64,000 nt of DNA from Collinsella aerofaciens (GCF_002736145.1 NZ_CP024160.1:992001-1056000), one strand, 5' to 3'; numbered from the stretch's first letter, positions 45,274 to 54,739 are shown. Notes: generated by a model not told the origin, from the letters alone. Translations and numbers: made by a program.

Positions 45274-46329
45274 CTACTCCATGTAGTAGAAATCGTCAGC
45301 CGGGAGCTTGCCGCCCACGGCGCTCGCATCCGCATCGGCCAGCACCTGCAGGTACCCACCGAGCGTCGCCTTCATATCTTTCCCCGTCTGACAGACAAGC
45401 ATGCACCCGGGAATCGCCTTCTCGGCGATCTTGGCGTTGTCCACGATGCCGGCATCGACCACAGCCTGCGCCCAGTCTGTCGGCGCAGCGTTGACGGCCT
45501 TCACACTCGCCGCATGGCAGCTCAAGAACTCCGCCACGGCCTCGGGATGTCCCTCGGCAAACGCGCGGCGCACCACGGTCACACCCGTCAGCAAGCGCGA
45601 GCCCGTGTCACCCGCCAGCTCGTCCCACACGTCGGTCAGGCTCACCGGTGCCGACAGCTTGCCCTCGCTCTTGGTGATGGCGGCGGTCTTGAAGGGCTCG
45701 GGCAACACGCCCACGACAGTCGGGTCGGCAAGCAGGGCCGAGAGTACCTCGGTGGGCTCACTCTTAAACTCAAGCGCCACCTGGTCGGTCAGGCCCGCGC
45801 GCTCCAGCAGGTAGTTCATGACGTACTCCGGCGTAGTGCCCTTGCCCGTCATGTAGACGGTACGACCCGCCAGATCGCCAAACGAGGTAACGTCCGCGTC
45901 GCCCGTCACAACGTTCAGCACGCCCAGCGTGTTGATGTCGATGACCTGCACCGCACCCTCAGTCTTGTTGTAGAGCACGCTCGCCACGTTGGCGGGCACC
46001 AGGGCAATGTCGATATCACCCTGAATGACCTTGGGAACGATCTCGTCGGCGGCAGTGTTGATCGCAAAGTCGAACTCGTTGTCCGTCTCGCCGTTTGCGG
46101 CCTGGTCCATAAACTGCACCAGGCCAATCGAGGTCGGCCCCTTGAGCGAGGCGACGTGCACCTCAACCGACTCTGCAGCAGCACCGGCGCCGTCCGTGGC
46201 AGCCGAGCCCGCGGTGGACCCGGCACCGGCAGCCCCGCCGCCACAGCCCGCGAGCGCAAGCGACAACACGCCCGCGGCGAGCGCCGAGGCAAATCCTCGG
46301 CGCGTCATCTCAAAATCAAACGCGCGCAT
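45274..46329 (-). CDS. ABC substrate-binding lipoprotein (NitT/TauT-like)
   Basis: A 351-residue exported lipoprotein. TRRGFASALAAGVLSLALAGC has both a twin-arginine-like start and a lipobox LAGC, after which a Gly/Ala/Ser linker follows. The mature part has the two-lobed periplasmic-binding fold (SLKGPTSIGLVQFMD, DIDIALVPANVASVLYN, GTTPEYVMNYLLERAG), as in SsuA/TauA-type proteins. The gene follows the hydrogenase with its ATG three bases after that stop; a GTG nine bases earlier is an alternative start. Substrate unknown. Confidence 0.85.
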   Translation of the reverse strand: MRAFDFEMTRRGFASALAAGVLSLALAGCGGGAAGAGSTAGSAATDGAGAAAESVEVHVASLKGPTSIGLVQFMDQAANGETDNEFDFAINTAADEIVPKVIQGDIDIALVPANVASVLYNKTEGAVQVIDINTLGVLNVVTGDADVTSFGDLAGRTVYMTGKGTTPEYVMNYLLERAGLTDQVALEFKSEPTEVLSALLADPTVVGVLPEPFKTAAITKSEGKLSAPVSLTDVWDELAGDTGSRLLTGVTVVRRAFAEGHPEAVAEFLSCHAASVKAVNAAPTDWAQAVVDAGIVDNAKIAEKAIPGCMLVCQTGKDMKATLGGYLQVLADADASAVGGKLPADDFYYME

Positions 46330-46331
46330 CG

Positions 46332-48086
46332 CTAGCACGTCCCCTCGTTAGGCATCGACCAGGCGTGATGGTCGGTATGCAGCAACTCCTCGGCCAGTGG
46401 CGAGAGCGGCTTGCCCAAGAACTCGCGGTAGCATGCCTGGACATCGGGATTCTCGTGCGAGAAGCGAATATCCGCAGCGGCATCCAGGCCCCACAGCACC
46501 TGGCCGCGCTCGGCTGCCAGCTCGCAGCCGTCGTGAATGGGCTGACCGCCGCCACCGACACAGCCGCCCGGGCACGCCATGACCTCAACGAAGTCATAGC
46601 TCACGCGGCCGTCGCGAATCGCGTCGAGCAGACGGGCGGCATTGCCCAGCCCGTGTGCCACGGCGACGCGCACCTTGGTGCCATCGATATCGGCGACGGC
46701 TTCCTTCCAGCCATCCAGGCCACGCACGTCGGTAAAGAAATCGGCATCCGGGTTCTTACCCGTCACCAGGTAATATGCCGAGCGTACGGCGGCCTCCATC
46801 ACGCCGCCCGTGGCGCCAAAGATCACGCCCGCACCCGTGCCAAAGCCCAGCGGCGTGTCGAGCGGCTCCTCGGTAAGTGTGTCGACGCTCACGTGGCTCG
46901 CGCGGATCATGCGCACCATCTCGCGCACCGTCAGCGCAACGTCCACGTCGGGCGCGCCGCCCTCGCCCATCATGCTCGGCAGCGCACACTCGGCCTTCTT
47001 GGCCGTGCACGGCATAACGGACACCACGAACAGATGCTCGGGCTCCACGCCCAGCACCTTGGCGTAGTACGTCTTGGCAATAGCGCCGAACATCTGCTGC
47101 GGCGACTTGGACGTGGATAGGCTGTCGACAAACTCCGGGTAACGTGCCTTCACAAAGCGCACCCAGCCCGGGCAGCAGCTCGTGAACATGGGCCAGCCGT
47201 GGCTGTCGCCCTCGCCCTTGACGGCCCTCCCTAGGCGCTCGAGCAGTTCGGAGCCCTCCTCCATAATGGTGAGGTCGGCCGAAAAATCGGTGTCGAACAC
47301 GTACTCAAAGCCAACGCGGCGCAGCGCGCAAGCCAGGCGCTCGACGGTAGCCTCCTCGCGCGGAATGCCGAGTTCCTCGCCCCAGGCGCTGCGCACGGCA
47401 GGTGCGATCTGCACCAGCACGATCTTGTCGGGATTAGCGAGCGCGTCAAACACGGTCTCGGTATCGTCGCGCTCGCGCAGTGCGCCCGTCGGACAATGCG
47501 TAATGCACTGGCCGCACGCGACGCAATCGGTCTTGCCGATCGGTGCGCGCCCGCGGGTACCCACGGCGGTATGCGTGGCGCGGTTGGTCAGGTCCCAAAT
47601 CCCTAGGCCCTGCACACTCTCGCACACCTTGATGCAGCGCATGCATTTAATGCACTTGTCGTTTTCGCGGATGATGGGAAAATCGAAATCCCAGCCCTCG
47701 CCCGCCAAATGCCTCTGATACGGCAGATAGAAAATGCCCAGGTCGTTGGCGATGGCCTGCAGGTTGCAGTTGCCGCTGCGCACGCAGCTCGTGCACTGCG
47801 AATCGTGCTGGGACAGCAGCAGCTGCACATTGGTGCGGCGCGCCTCGCGGGCCTTGGGGCTGTTGGTGTGCACCACCATGCCGTCGAGCACGTAGTTGTT
47901 GCAGGCGGCGACCAGCTGATCGCAGCCCTCGACCTCGACCACGCACACGCGGCAGCCGCCGATCTCGTTCAGATCGCGCAGATAGCACAGGGTGGGAATC
48001 TGAATGCCGACGGACTTGGCCGCATCCAGGATCGTGGTGTGCTCGGGAACCACAACCTCGCAGTTATCGATAATGAGCCTGACCAT
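46332..48086 (-). CDS. [FeFe] hydrogenase catalytic subunit
   Basis: A 584-residue enzyme for reversible H2 oxidation. From the N-terminus there is a [2Fe-2S] plant-type domain (CYLRDLNEIGGCRVC), the His-ligated [4Fe-4S] domain, two [4Fe-4S] ferredoxin motifs (CIKCMRCIKVC, CVACGQCITHC) and the H-domain with TSCCPGW at about 300, MPCTAKK at about 357 and MACPGGCVGGGG at about 501, which hold the H-cluster. The C-terminal small subunit follows. I take MVRLIID at 48086 as the start, with GGAG upstream; an in-frame ATG at 48143 overlaps the preceding gene and also has a good site. No maturase genes are in the window. Confidence 0.92.
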   Translation of the reverse strand: MVRLIIDNCEVVVPEHTTILDAAKSVGIQIPTLCYLRDLNEIGGCRVCVVEVEGCDQLVAACNNYVLDGMVVHTNSPKAREARRTNVQLLLSQHDSQCTSCVRSGNCNLQAIANDLGIFYLPYQRHLAGEGWDFDFPIIRENDKCIKCMRCIKVCESVQGLGIWDLTNRATHTAVGTRGRAPIGKTDCVACGQCITHCPTGALRERDDTETVFDALANPDKIVLVQIAPAVRSAWGEELGIPREEATVERLACALRRVGFEYVFDTDFSADLTIMEEGSELLERLGRAVKGEGDSHGWPMFTSCCPGWVRFVKARYPEFVDSLSTSKSPQQMFGAIAKTYYAKVLGVEPEHLFVVSVMPCTAKKAECALPSMMGEGGAPDVDVALTVREMVRMIRASHVSVDTLTEEPLDTPLGFGTGAGVIFGATGGVMEAAVRSAYYLVTGKNPDADFFTDVRGLDGWKEAVADIDGTKVRVAVAHGLGNAARLLDAIRDGRVSYDFVEVMACPGGCVGGGGQPIHDGCELAAERGQVLWGLDAAADIRFSHENPDVQACYREFLGKPLSPLAEELLHTDHHAWSMPNEGTC

Positions 48087-48136
48087 GTTATGCGCTCCGT
48101 TTTCGCTGTTGTCGCCGACAGTGGTTTTGTTGAGCT

Positions 48137-49969
48137 CTACCATTCCAGGTTCCTCCCTCCGCGGAACGCGCCAAAGCCAAAGTGATCGCAACGCAGGCAG
48201 CGGCTCGCTTCCTGGCGTGCCTCCTCCTCGGTGAGGCCCTGCTCGACCAGATTCCAATCGTGAATACGTTCGCCGGCCTCGCGCTCACCCAGCTCGCAGC
48301 GGCCGCACTCGTGCTTGCCCTTAAACTGGACGGTCGGCAGCTCCACGTCGAGCTTGATCTTGTGGTCGAAGCCCAGGTAGCGGTCGATATTTGCCGAAGC
48401 CACGCGGCCGGCGTTGATGGCGCGGATAACGGTGGCGGGGCCGGTCTGGCAGTCGCCGCCGCTAAAGAGGCCGTCGAAGTTGGGCACGGCACCGTCCGAG
48501 TCGGTGACCACGCAGCCCCACTTGCAGGCAACGCCCATCTCCTCAAACGGCTTGGAATCGATGTCCTGGCCAATGGCCACAAACACGCGCTCGCAGGGAA
48601 TGACGCGCTCGGGCGTGGCGGCGGCACGCGGGGCCGGACGCCCACGACGGGGCTCGCCGATAATCTGCGGCTGCACGCGCAGACCGCTCACGCGACCGTC
48701 CTCGCCCGTCTCGATGGCGAGCGGGGCCGTGAGCTCCAGAACCTCGCAACCCTCGGCCTGGGCACCGGCGATCTCGGCGTCCTGGGCCGTCATATCGCAG
48801 ATGCGACGGCGGTAGACGATGCTCACCTTTTCGGCACCGCAGCGCACGGCGGAGCGCGCCACGTCCATGGCCACGTTGCCGCCGCCGATGACGCACACGC
48901 GCTGCCCGCTCAGGTCGGGCAGCGCGTCGTCGCCAATGGCACGCAGCATCTTGACGGCCGACTCCACGCCGGGAGCCTCTTCGCCCGGAAGACCGAGCTT
49001 CTTGTCACTGTGGGCACCAATGGCCAGGTAGACGGCATCGAACTCGTCTCGCAGGCGGGCAAGCTCCTCGCCGTTGACGGAGTGGTCGAGCTCAACGTCG
49101 ATACCGGCGCTCAAGATCCAGTCGATCTCGGCCTGCAGGCGCTCGCGCGGCAGGCGGTAACTGGGGATGCCGTAGCGCAGCATGCCGCCCAGGTGGTGGC
49201 GCTGCTCAAAGATGGTCACCTTGTGGCCCATCACGGCCAGGTAGTAGGCACAGGAAAGGCCGGCCGGGCCGCCGCCGATCACGGCGACGCGCTTGCCGGT
49301 GTTGTCGGCCACGCTGGGCTTGTAATCGTTGAGGTCACTGTGCTCGACGGCAAAACGCTTGAGAGCCAGGATGTTCATGGGGTCGTCGACCATGCCACGG
49401 CGGCAGTGCATCTCACAGGGATGCTCGCACACCAGGCCGCAGACGAGCGGCAGCGGATTGTTCTTGCGGATGACCTTGACGGCGTCGGCATAGCGGCCGG
49501 CCTCGACCAGCGAAATGTACCCGGGAATGTCGACGTGCGCCGGGCAGCCCGAGACGCACGGGACGCGGGCCTCGCGGTCAAAGCCACAGGAGTGCTCGCG
49601 GATGTGGTGCTCAAAATCGTCGCGGAAACCGCGGATAGCAGTGAGCGCCATGGCGCCGGCCTCGTAACCGATGGCGCAGTCGCTCGAAAGATAGATGGTA
49701 CGGGCGGTGCGCTCGATCAGATTGAGCGTGGACTCGTCGGCGCGGCCCTCGAGCACATCGGCGAGCAGGTCGCTCAGCGCGCTCAGGCCCACGCGGCAGG
49801 GCGTACACTTGCCGCAGCTCTGGGTGGAGCACAGGTTGACGAGCGCCGCCGTAAACTCAACGGGGCACGGGGCGAGCGAACTCACCGCCAGACGGCGCCC
49901 AAGCGCATCGTGCAGGTCGTCCATGACGGCCTGAGCGTGGCTGCGTTCCATTACATGCAGTCGAGCCAT
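48137..49969 (-). CDS. Hydrogenase-linked NAD(P)H oxidoreductase, NuoF-tail/GltD-like fusion
   Basis: A 610-residue flavoprotein. The first 130 residues match only the C-terminal Fe-S part of NuoF (SCGKCTPCRVG at about 49), without the FMN/NADH domain. Then come the cysteines of a GltD-type domain (CVSGCPAHVDIPGY, CGLVCEHPCEMHCRR), an FAD site GGGPAGLSCAYYLA at about 229 and an NAD(P) site GGGNVAMDVARS at about 360. It should pass electrons between NAD(P)H and the hydrogenase, perhaps with ferredoxin as a third partner. Its last codons overlap or abut the hydrogenase gene. The ATG at 49969 has GAGGGG upstream. Confidence 0.88.
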   Translation of the reverse strand: MARLHVMERSHAQAVMDDLHDALGRRLAVSSLAPCPVEFTAALVNLCSTQSCGKCTPCRVGLSALSDLLADVLEGRADESTLNLIERTARTIYLSSDCAIGYEAGAMALTAIRGFRDDFEHHIREHSCGFDREARVPCVSGCPAHVDIPGYISLVEAGRYADAVKVIRKNNPLPLVCGLVCEHPCEMHCRRGMVDDPMNILALKRFAVEHSDLNDYKPSVADNTGKRVAVIGGGPAGLSCAYYLAVMGHKVTIFEQRHHLGGMLRYGIPSYRLPRERLQAEIDWILSAGIDVELDHSVNGEELARLRDEFDAVYLAIGAHSDKKLGLPGEEAPGVESAVKMLRAIGDDALPDLSGQRVCVIGGGNVAMDVARSAVRCGAEKVSIVYRRRICDMTAQDAEIAGAQAEGCEVLELTAPLAIETGEDGRVSGLRVQPQIIGEPRRGRPAPRAAATPERVIPCERVFVAIGQDIDSKPFEEMGVACKWGCVVTDSDGAVPNFDGLFSGGDCQTGPATVIRAINAGRVASANIDRYLGFDHKIKLDVELPTVQFKGKHECGRCELGEREAGERIHDWNLVEQGLTEEEARQEASRCLRCDHFGFGAFRGGRNLEW

Positions 49970-50043
49970 AAGATCCCCTCTCACATGGCAGCCCGGAGGC
50001 GAGGCCGGGCGAAAATGCTACATGCAACACACTGACCTAAAAA

Positions 50044-50059
50044 GTTGTTTGGCAACAAC
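50044..50059. promoter_or_regulatory. Palindrome upstream of the hydrogenase operon
   Basis: GTTGTT-TGGC-AACAAC is a perfect 6-bp-arm palindrome 75-90 bases before the first gene of the operon. It recalls redox-regulator sites of the Rex type (TTGTnnn...nnnACAA) but the spacing differs. Confidence 0.45.
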
Positions 50060-50156
50060 ACGGTTCGGCAGGCGGTATGAAATGTCATCCTTAGCGGTGA
50101 AAACGAACATTTCCGCAGATAAATGCCATATTTGATAAAACGCGTTACCAAATGAC

Positions 50157-50193
50157 AATGCCCCGCCCGCGCACAACACGCGGACGGGGCATT
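50157..50193 (-). terminator. Terminator of the alpha-glucoside PTS operon
   Basis: AATGCCCCG-CCGCG (50157-50171) pairs with CGCGG-CGGGGCATT (50179-50193), one mismatch in each arm. The T run on the minus strand is short. Confidence 0.7.
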
Positions 50194-50226
50194 GTTCAAG
50201 TTATGCGGCCAGCGGCACTGTCATCT

Positions 50227-51609
50227 TTACTTAAGCTCGGGCCAGTAACCCTTGTTGGCCTCGATCATGTCGTCGAGAACCTCCTTGGCGACCTTCATCG
50301 ACGGCACGGTCTTGTTCAGTGTAAAGGCCTTGAGCGCCTTCTCGTACGAACCCTCGATCGTAGCCTCGACCACGAGCTTCTCGGAGTTCAGCTGCTGCAT
50401 CATGAGGCCCTGCTGGAACAGCGGAATGTTGTCGCGGCTGATGACCTCGGGGCCGTTCTTGCCAATGTAGGCAGGCAGCTCGACCATGGCGTCGTAGGGC
50501 ATGTTGGGGATAGCGCCCTTGTTCTCGCAAATGACCAGGAAGCGCTGCTTGGTGTCGTTCTTCAGAGCGATAGCCAGGTCGGCAATCCAGTCGCCGTGGC
50601 TGCCCGCATAGAACGTGCTCTCGTCGATCTCGCCGGTCTTCTCGTAATGGTCGATGCCGTCGAAGAGGTTCTTCTCGCGCGTCTCCTCAACCTCGTTAGC
50701 ACGGGTGCGCTCGGGGTTGGAATGCTCGACGAACTCCTTCTGCTGCAGGTAGTAGTTCAGATACGTGTTAGGCAGGTACTCCGGGAAGCACTCCATAATC
50801 TCGTACTCGCCCTTCCAGACGTAGTACCAGCTGCCCTTGGTGTGGCGGTTCTGCTCGGGATGCTCGTCGGTGGTCTCCTCGGGCTTCTTTGCCATGAGCG
50901 AGCCCATGCCCTTGAGGTAGGAGTCGGGCAGCAGGATCTGGTGTTCCTTGATGTACTCGCGCAGCTGCGGGAGCACCTCCTCGCCCTTGTGGCGAATCGA
51001 GGTGAACCAACCAAAGTGGTTAAGGCCAAAGTAATCGTACTCGACATCCTTCTTGTCGATATCGAGCGCGGCGCAAACCACGTCGATGATCGCGATCGGC
51101 ATGTCGCAGATGTTGATGATGCGAGCGTTGGGGCGCAGCACACGGCAGCCCTCGGAGACGATGGCGGCAGGGTTGGAGTAGTTGAGAATCCAGTAGTCCT
51201 TCTTGGCGTACTTCTCAACGTCATCGATCAGCTCGACCATGGGGAAGATGGTGCGCATGCCGTAGGCAAGGCCACCGCAACCGCAAGTCTCCTGACCCAC
51301 GCAGCCGTGGCGCAGCGGAATCTTCTCGTCCTGCTCGCGCATGGCGTAGCCGCCCACGCGCATCTGGGCAAACACGAAGCTCGCGTCGGTAAAAGCCGTC
51401 TTCTTGTCGGTGGTCACCGTGAGCTTGATGTCCAGGCCGAGGTCCTCGTGCAAAATCCAGTCCACGAGCACGCCGATCTTGCGCTGGCGCTCCTCGTTGA
51501 TGTCGTACAGACGAATCTCGTCAACGTCGAGCTCGTCCTTGCGCAGGGCAATGGACTTGACGATGCCGGGGGTAAAGGTGGATCCGCCACCACACAGAGT
51601 AATGATCAT
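50227..51609 (-). CDS. 6-phospho-alpha-glucosidase (GH4)
   Basis: A 460-residue NAD+- and Mn2+-dependent hydrolase that cleaves 6-phospho-alpha-glucosides such as maltose-6'-phosphate. CGGGSTFTPGI is the NAD-binding start; the metal Cys is in ICDMPIAI at about 168, and the C-D-M-P form of this motif marks the alpha-specific branch (the beta branch has CNVP). GLNHFGWF carries the catalytic region. It is the last gene of the PTS operon. AAGGAG precedes the ATG, only three bases after the EIIBC stop. Confidence 0.92.
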   Translation of the reverse strand: MIITLCGGGSTFTPGIVKSIALRKDELDVDEIRLYDINEERQRKIGVLVDWILHEDLGLDIKLTVTTDKKTAFTDASFVFAQMRVGGYAMREQDEKIPLRHGCVGQETCGCGGLAYGMRTIFPMVELIDDVEKYAKKDYWILNYSNPAAIVSEGCRVLRPNARIINICDMPIAIIDVVCAALDIDKKDVEYDYFGLNHFGWFTSIRHKGEEVLPQLREYIKEHQILLPDSYLKGMGSLMAKKPEETTDEHPEQNRHTKGSWYYVWKGEYEIMECFPEYLPNTYLNYYLQQKEFVEHSNPERTRANEVEETREKNLFDGIDHYEKTGEIDESTFYAGSHGDWIADLAIALKNDTKQRFLVICENKGAIPNMPYDAMVELPAYIGKNGPEVISRDNIPLFQQGLMMQQLNSEKLVVEATIEGSYEKALKAFTLNKTVPSMKVAKEVLDDMIEANKGYWPELK

Positions 51610-51612
51610 TGT

Positions 51613-53229
51613 TTACTGCTCCTTCTCAATTGCGTTTTCGACCTTGTCGCGCATCTCGGCGACCTTCATGCCAAAGATGATCTGGATATTGTTGCCGTTG
51701 CGGTTGATGCCGCTGTTGGGCACGTGGTTGATGAGGTTCTCATCGATGAGGTCCGGGTTCTTAACGTTCACGCGAAGACGCGTAAAGCAGTTCTCGAGCT
51801 CCTCGATGTTGTCCTTGCCGCCAAGACCTGCGACCAGGTCGGCAATACCTGCATCGACGCCCTCTGCGGGAGCTGCGGCAACAGCGCCCTGCTTCACCGC
51901 GACAGACGCGGCGGCCTCGCCCTCGGCAACGGACTCGGCGAGCTCGGACTCTTCCTCGCGACCAGGGGTGTGGAGGTTGAGCTTCTTAATAAGGAAGGTG
52001 AAGAGGAAGAAGTACAGAGCGGCGTTGACGACTCCAAGCACCAGCATAACCGGCCAGTTGGTCTTGTCGACACCGAGGACCAGGTTGGAAACCACGATGT
52101 TGATGATACCGCCTGCAGTCGAAGCGGGCACGGAGAGGACCTTGAGCAGAACCAGGAAGATGCCGGAAAGAACCGAGTGAACGACAAAGAGCACGGGAGC
52201 GGCAAAGACAAAGAGGAAGTCCATGGGCTCGGTGACACAGGAGAGCACGGCGGTGATGATCAGCGGGATGATAACGGCCTTGGTCTTATCCTTGTTCCCC
52301 TTGTAAGCGGTGAAGATAAAGGCGAGACCGATACCGATGTAGGGCCACAGGTTGTTGAAGGTGTAGCTGTTGAAGTAGGTGCTATCGGAGAAGGGCTGGC
52401 CCGTCATTGCCATCTCGGCGACACGGATGGGATAGGCGCCGGCGATAACCTGATCGCCCAGCGTCAGGGTGCCACCCACATCGGAGAACTGGAACGGAGT
52501 GTAGATGAGATGGTGCAGACCGGTGGGAACGAGCAGCTTGTTGAGCATGCCGTAGATAAACAGACCGATGTTGCCCGACTCTTTAATGATGCCGGCAACG
52601 GAGGAGATGGCACCCTGGACCGGAGGCCAAACGATGCAGAAGCCAGCACCCATGATCCAGGAAATGATGATCATGATCAGGAACGGGAAGCGAACGCCCG
52701 AGAACATCGAAAGGGCAATGGGGAACTGCTTGTTCGAGTACTTGTTGAACACGGCACCAGTGATGCAGCCCAGGATGATGCCGCCAAACACGCCGGTATC
52801 GAGCACCTGAATGCCCATAACGGTGCTCTGGCCGGTTCCGGTAAGGCCGAGCATGCCGCTCGCTTCGGCAAGAGAGCCGGTGGCGTTGAGCACGATGTTA
52901 TTGGCCTGAAGGAACAGGAAGAACGACATCAGGGCGATCAGCGAAGCATGGCCCTTGTTCTTCTTTGCCATGGCGCCGGCGATGCCCACGCAGAACAGAA
53001 TCGAGAGGTTGTTGATGATAAACATCAGCGACTGATAGACAACGGCGCCCACAAGCTGGAACGGACCGGAGCCCAGCACGGGAATCATGGCGCAGATGGT
53101 CTTGTTGGTTAGAATGATGCCCACGATGAGCAGAATGCCGGCAACCGAGAGATACATCATCGGCTGGACGATTGACTTCGCGAACACCTCCAACGGCGCT
53201 TTGAAATTGAACTTCTTTTTTGCGGTCAT
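51613..53229 (-). CDS. PTS alpha-glucoside permease, EIIBC
   Basis: A 538-residue membrane transporter that phosphorylates the sugar as it enters. The EIIC domain fills residues 1-400 with about ten helices and the GLHHLIYTPFQFS block of the glucose/alpha-glucoside family. After an Ala/Glu linker, the EIIB domain carries the phospho-cysteine in ENCFTRLRV at about 478. EIIA is encoded separately, in the same operon. The start is the ATG at 53229 with GGGGAG upstream. Maltose or a related alpha-glucoside is the likely substrate given the GH4 partner. Confidence 0.92.
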   Translation of the reverse strand: MTAKKKFNFKAPLEVFAKSIVQPMMYLSVAGILLIVGIILTNKTICAMIPVLGSGPFQLVGAVVYQSLMFIINNLSILFCVGIAGAMAKKNKGHASLIALMSFFLFLQANNIVLNATGSLAEASGMLGLTGTGQSTVMGIQVLDTGVFGGIILGCITGAVFNKYSNKQFPIALSMFSGVRFPFLIMIIISWIMGAGFCIVWPPVQGAISSVAGIIKESGNIGLFIYGMLNKLLVPTGLHHLIYTPFQFSDVGGTLTLGDQVIAGAYPIRVAEMAMTGQPFSDSTYFNSYTFNNLWPYIGIGLAFIFTAYKGNKDKTKAVIIPLIITAVLSCVTEPMDFLFVFAAPVLFVVHSVLSGIFLVLLKVLSVPASTAGGIINIVVSNLVLGVDKTNWPVMLVLGVVNAALYFFLFTFLIKKLNLHTPGREEESELAESVAEGEAAASVAVKQGAVAAAPAEGVDAGIADLVAGLGGKDNIEELENCFTRLRVNVKNPDLIDENLINHVPNSGINRNGNNIQIIFGMKVAEMRDKVENAIEKEQ

Positions 53230-53328
53230 AGCGGTACTCCCCTTCCTTTTCCGCAAATTAAGACAGATGTGCCCTGGACAAGACCGTGAGCCTTGCCTTA
53301 TATCAATCGATGTATGGGCACGTTATGC

Positions 53329-54195
53329 CTAGAGACCAGGTTCTCCAAGCAGGTTAACAATGTGATATGCGAGATAACTCTTCTCGGCATCGGTAACGAC
53401 AACGTTATAGGTAGACGACAAGTGGGCGGCTATGGCGTCCGCGCACGAGAACGCGCACGGATACGCCGTTTCATCGATTCGGAACAGCGCGTCGCCATTG
53501 ATTTGCCCTGACGTGGGATCGAGCGCTCGCTGCGCGAAAAACTGCAGGTGACGAACGAAACGCTCATAGGGCAGCGAGGTGTCATCGAGGGTCGTAGCAT
53601 AGCGCTCGGAAACAATCGCAAGCACGTCGCGAACAAGCTGGACCGAGATGATGAGACGGTCGGAGCGTTGCGGCATGGTGGCGTTGACGATATGCAGCGT
53701 AATAAAACCCTGCTCTTCTTCGCTCATCTGGATGCCCATATACTCCTTGATAATCTGCAGCGCACGGCCCGCAAGCGCATACTCCTTGCGATAGAACTGC
53801 TGGATCTCGAGCAGCAACGGATTCTCACAGGAGACGCCCTTGCGCTCGCGCTCCAAAGCAAGGCCGATATGGTCTGCGAGAGCAATGAGGATCTTGTCGT
53901 TGATATCAACATTGAGCTCTCGACGGAGCATCTGAACAATGTCTTCGGCAATCACGAGGTTGACGGTGGAGATGGACTCCAAAAGATGTGCCAAGCGGTC
54001 AATCGTACGCGAATCCTGAGAAGTGCCCTCCTGCAGCGCATAGGTCTTTTCGACCGATGCTTCATCGATAGCATCGCCGGCATGACGGCCAAAGCAGAGG
54101 CCTCGGCCGATGACGATGAGCTCGGAGCCATCGTCCGAAGTGACCATTGCGACGTTATTGTTGAAAACTCGCTTGATAACCACGGTACCCACCAC
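53329..54195 (-). CDS. BglG/LicT-family transcription antiterminator
   Basis: A 288-residue RNA-binding regulator. The N-terminal CAT domain (VIKRVFNNNVAMVTSDDG) binds an RNA antiterminator; two PRD domains follow, with LADHIGLALER and LHIVNA blocks carrying the regulatory histidines. PTS proteins phosphorylate the PRDs so that it is active only when sugar is being transported. It lies between EIIA and EIIBC, so it likely controls its own operon. Start codon uncertain: GTG at 54195, or a GTG at 54183 that would give the more usual short N-terminus. Confidence 0.9.
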   Translation of the reverse strand: MVGTVVIKRVFNNNVAMVTSDDGSELIVIGRGLCFGRHAGDAIDEASVEKTYALQEGTSQDSRTIDRLAHLLESISTVNLVIAEDIVQMLRRELNVDINDKILIALADHIGLALERERKGVSCENPLLLEIQQFYRKEYALAGRALQIIKEYMGIQMSEEEQGFITLHIVNATMPQRSDRLIISVQLVRDVLAIVSERYATTLDDTSLPYERFVRHLQFFAQRALDPTSGQINGDALFRIDETAYPCAFSCADAIAAHLSSTYNVVVTDAEKSYLAYHIVNLLGEPGL

Positions 54196-54201
54196 AAGAA
54201 T

Positions 54202-54714
54202 TTACTCGGAAAGCCAGACGACAGGCTCTTTAACAGCAACAGGGCCGGAAGCATGCTCACGAAGAGTCGAGTTCTCCGAACGCTCGCACACGATAACGAA
54301 GACCGTGGGATCGAAGCCGGCGGCGCGGACCGCGTCGAAATCGACCTCGACGAGGGGCTGGCCCGCGTCGACATGGTCACCCTGGGCAACGAGCGCATGG
54401 AAGCCCTTGCCCTCAAGTTTAACAGTGTCGATTCCGATATGCAGCATCACCTGAGCAGAGCTGTCGTCGGACATGATGCCCAGCGCGTGCTCAGTCGGAA
54501 ACAGCGCCGCGACAGTACCGGAGACAGGAGCGCACACCGTTCCCTCTTGGGGAACCACGGCAACGCCATCGCCCACGGCACGGCTGCTAAAAGCGGGATC
54601 ATTGGTTTTTTCTAGGTGAACAAGCTCGCCGGAAACGGGAGCGAGGATTTCGAACTCGAAGGTTGCAGTCTTCTGCTCATCCGAACCGCCCATCAGGCGA
54701 GAAAAGAAACCCAT
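54202..54714 (-). CDS. PTS EIIA, glucose type
   Basis: A 170-residue phosphocarrier. The phospho-histidine lies in MLHIGIDTVKL at about residue 90, and the second catalytic His region APVSGTVAALFPTEHALG precedes it. It would pass phosphate from HPr to the EIIB of the neighbouring permease. First gene of the operon. The start is the ATG at 54714; an ATG 15 codons earlier in frame is possible but less well placed. Confidence 0.92.
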   Translation of the reverse strand: MGFFSRLMGGSDEQKTATFEFEILAPVSGELVHLEKTNDPAFSSRAVGDGVAVVPQEGTVCAPVSGTVAALFPTEHALGIMSDDSSAQVMLHIGIDTVKLEGKGFHALVAQGDHVDAGQPLVEVDFDAVRAAGFDPTVFVIVCERSENSTLREHASGPVAVKEPVVWLSE

Positions 54715-54739
54715 GGTGGCATGTCCCTTCATAAATATA

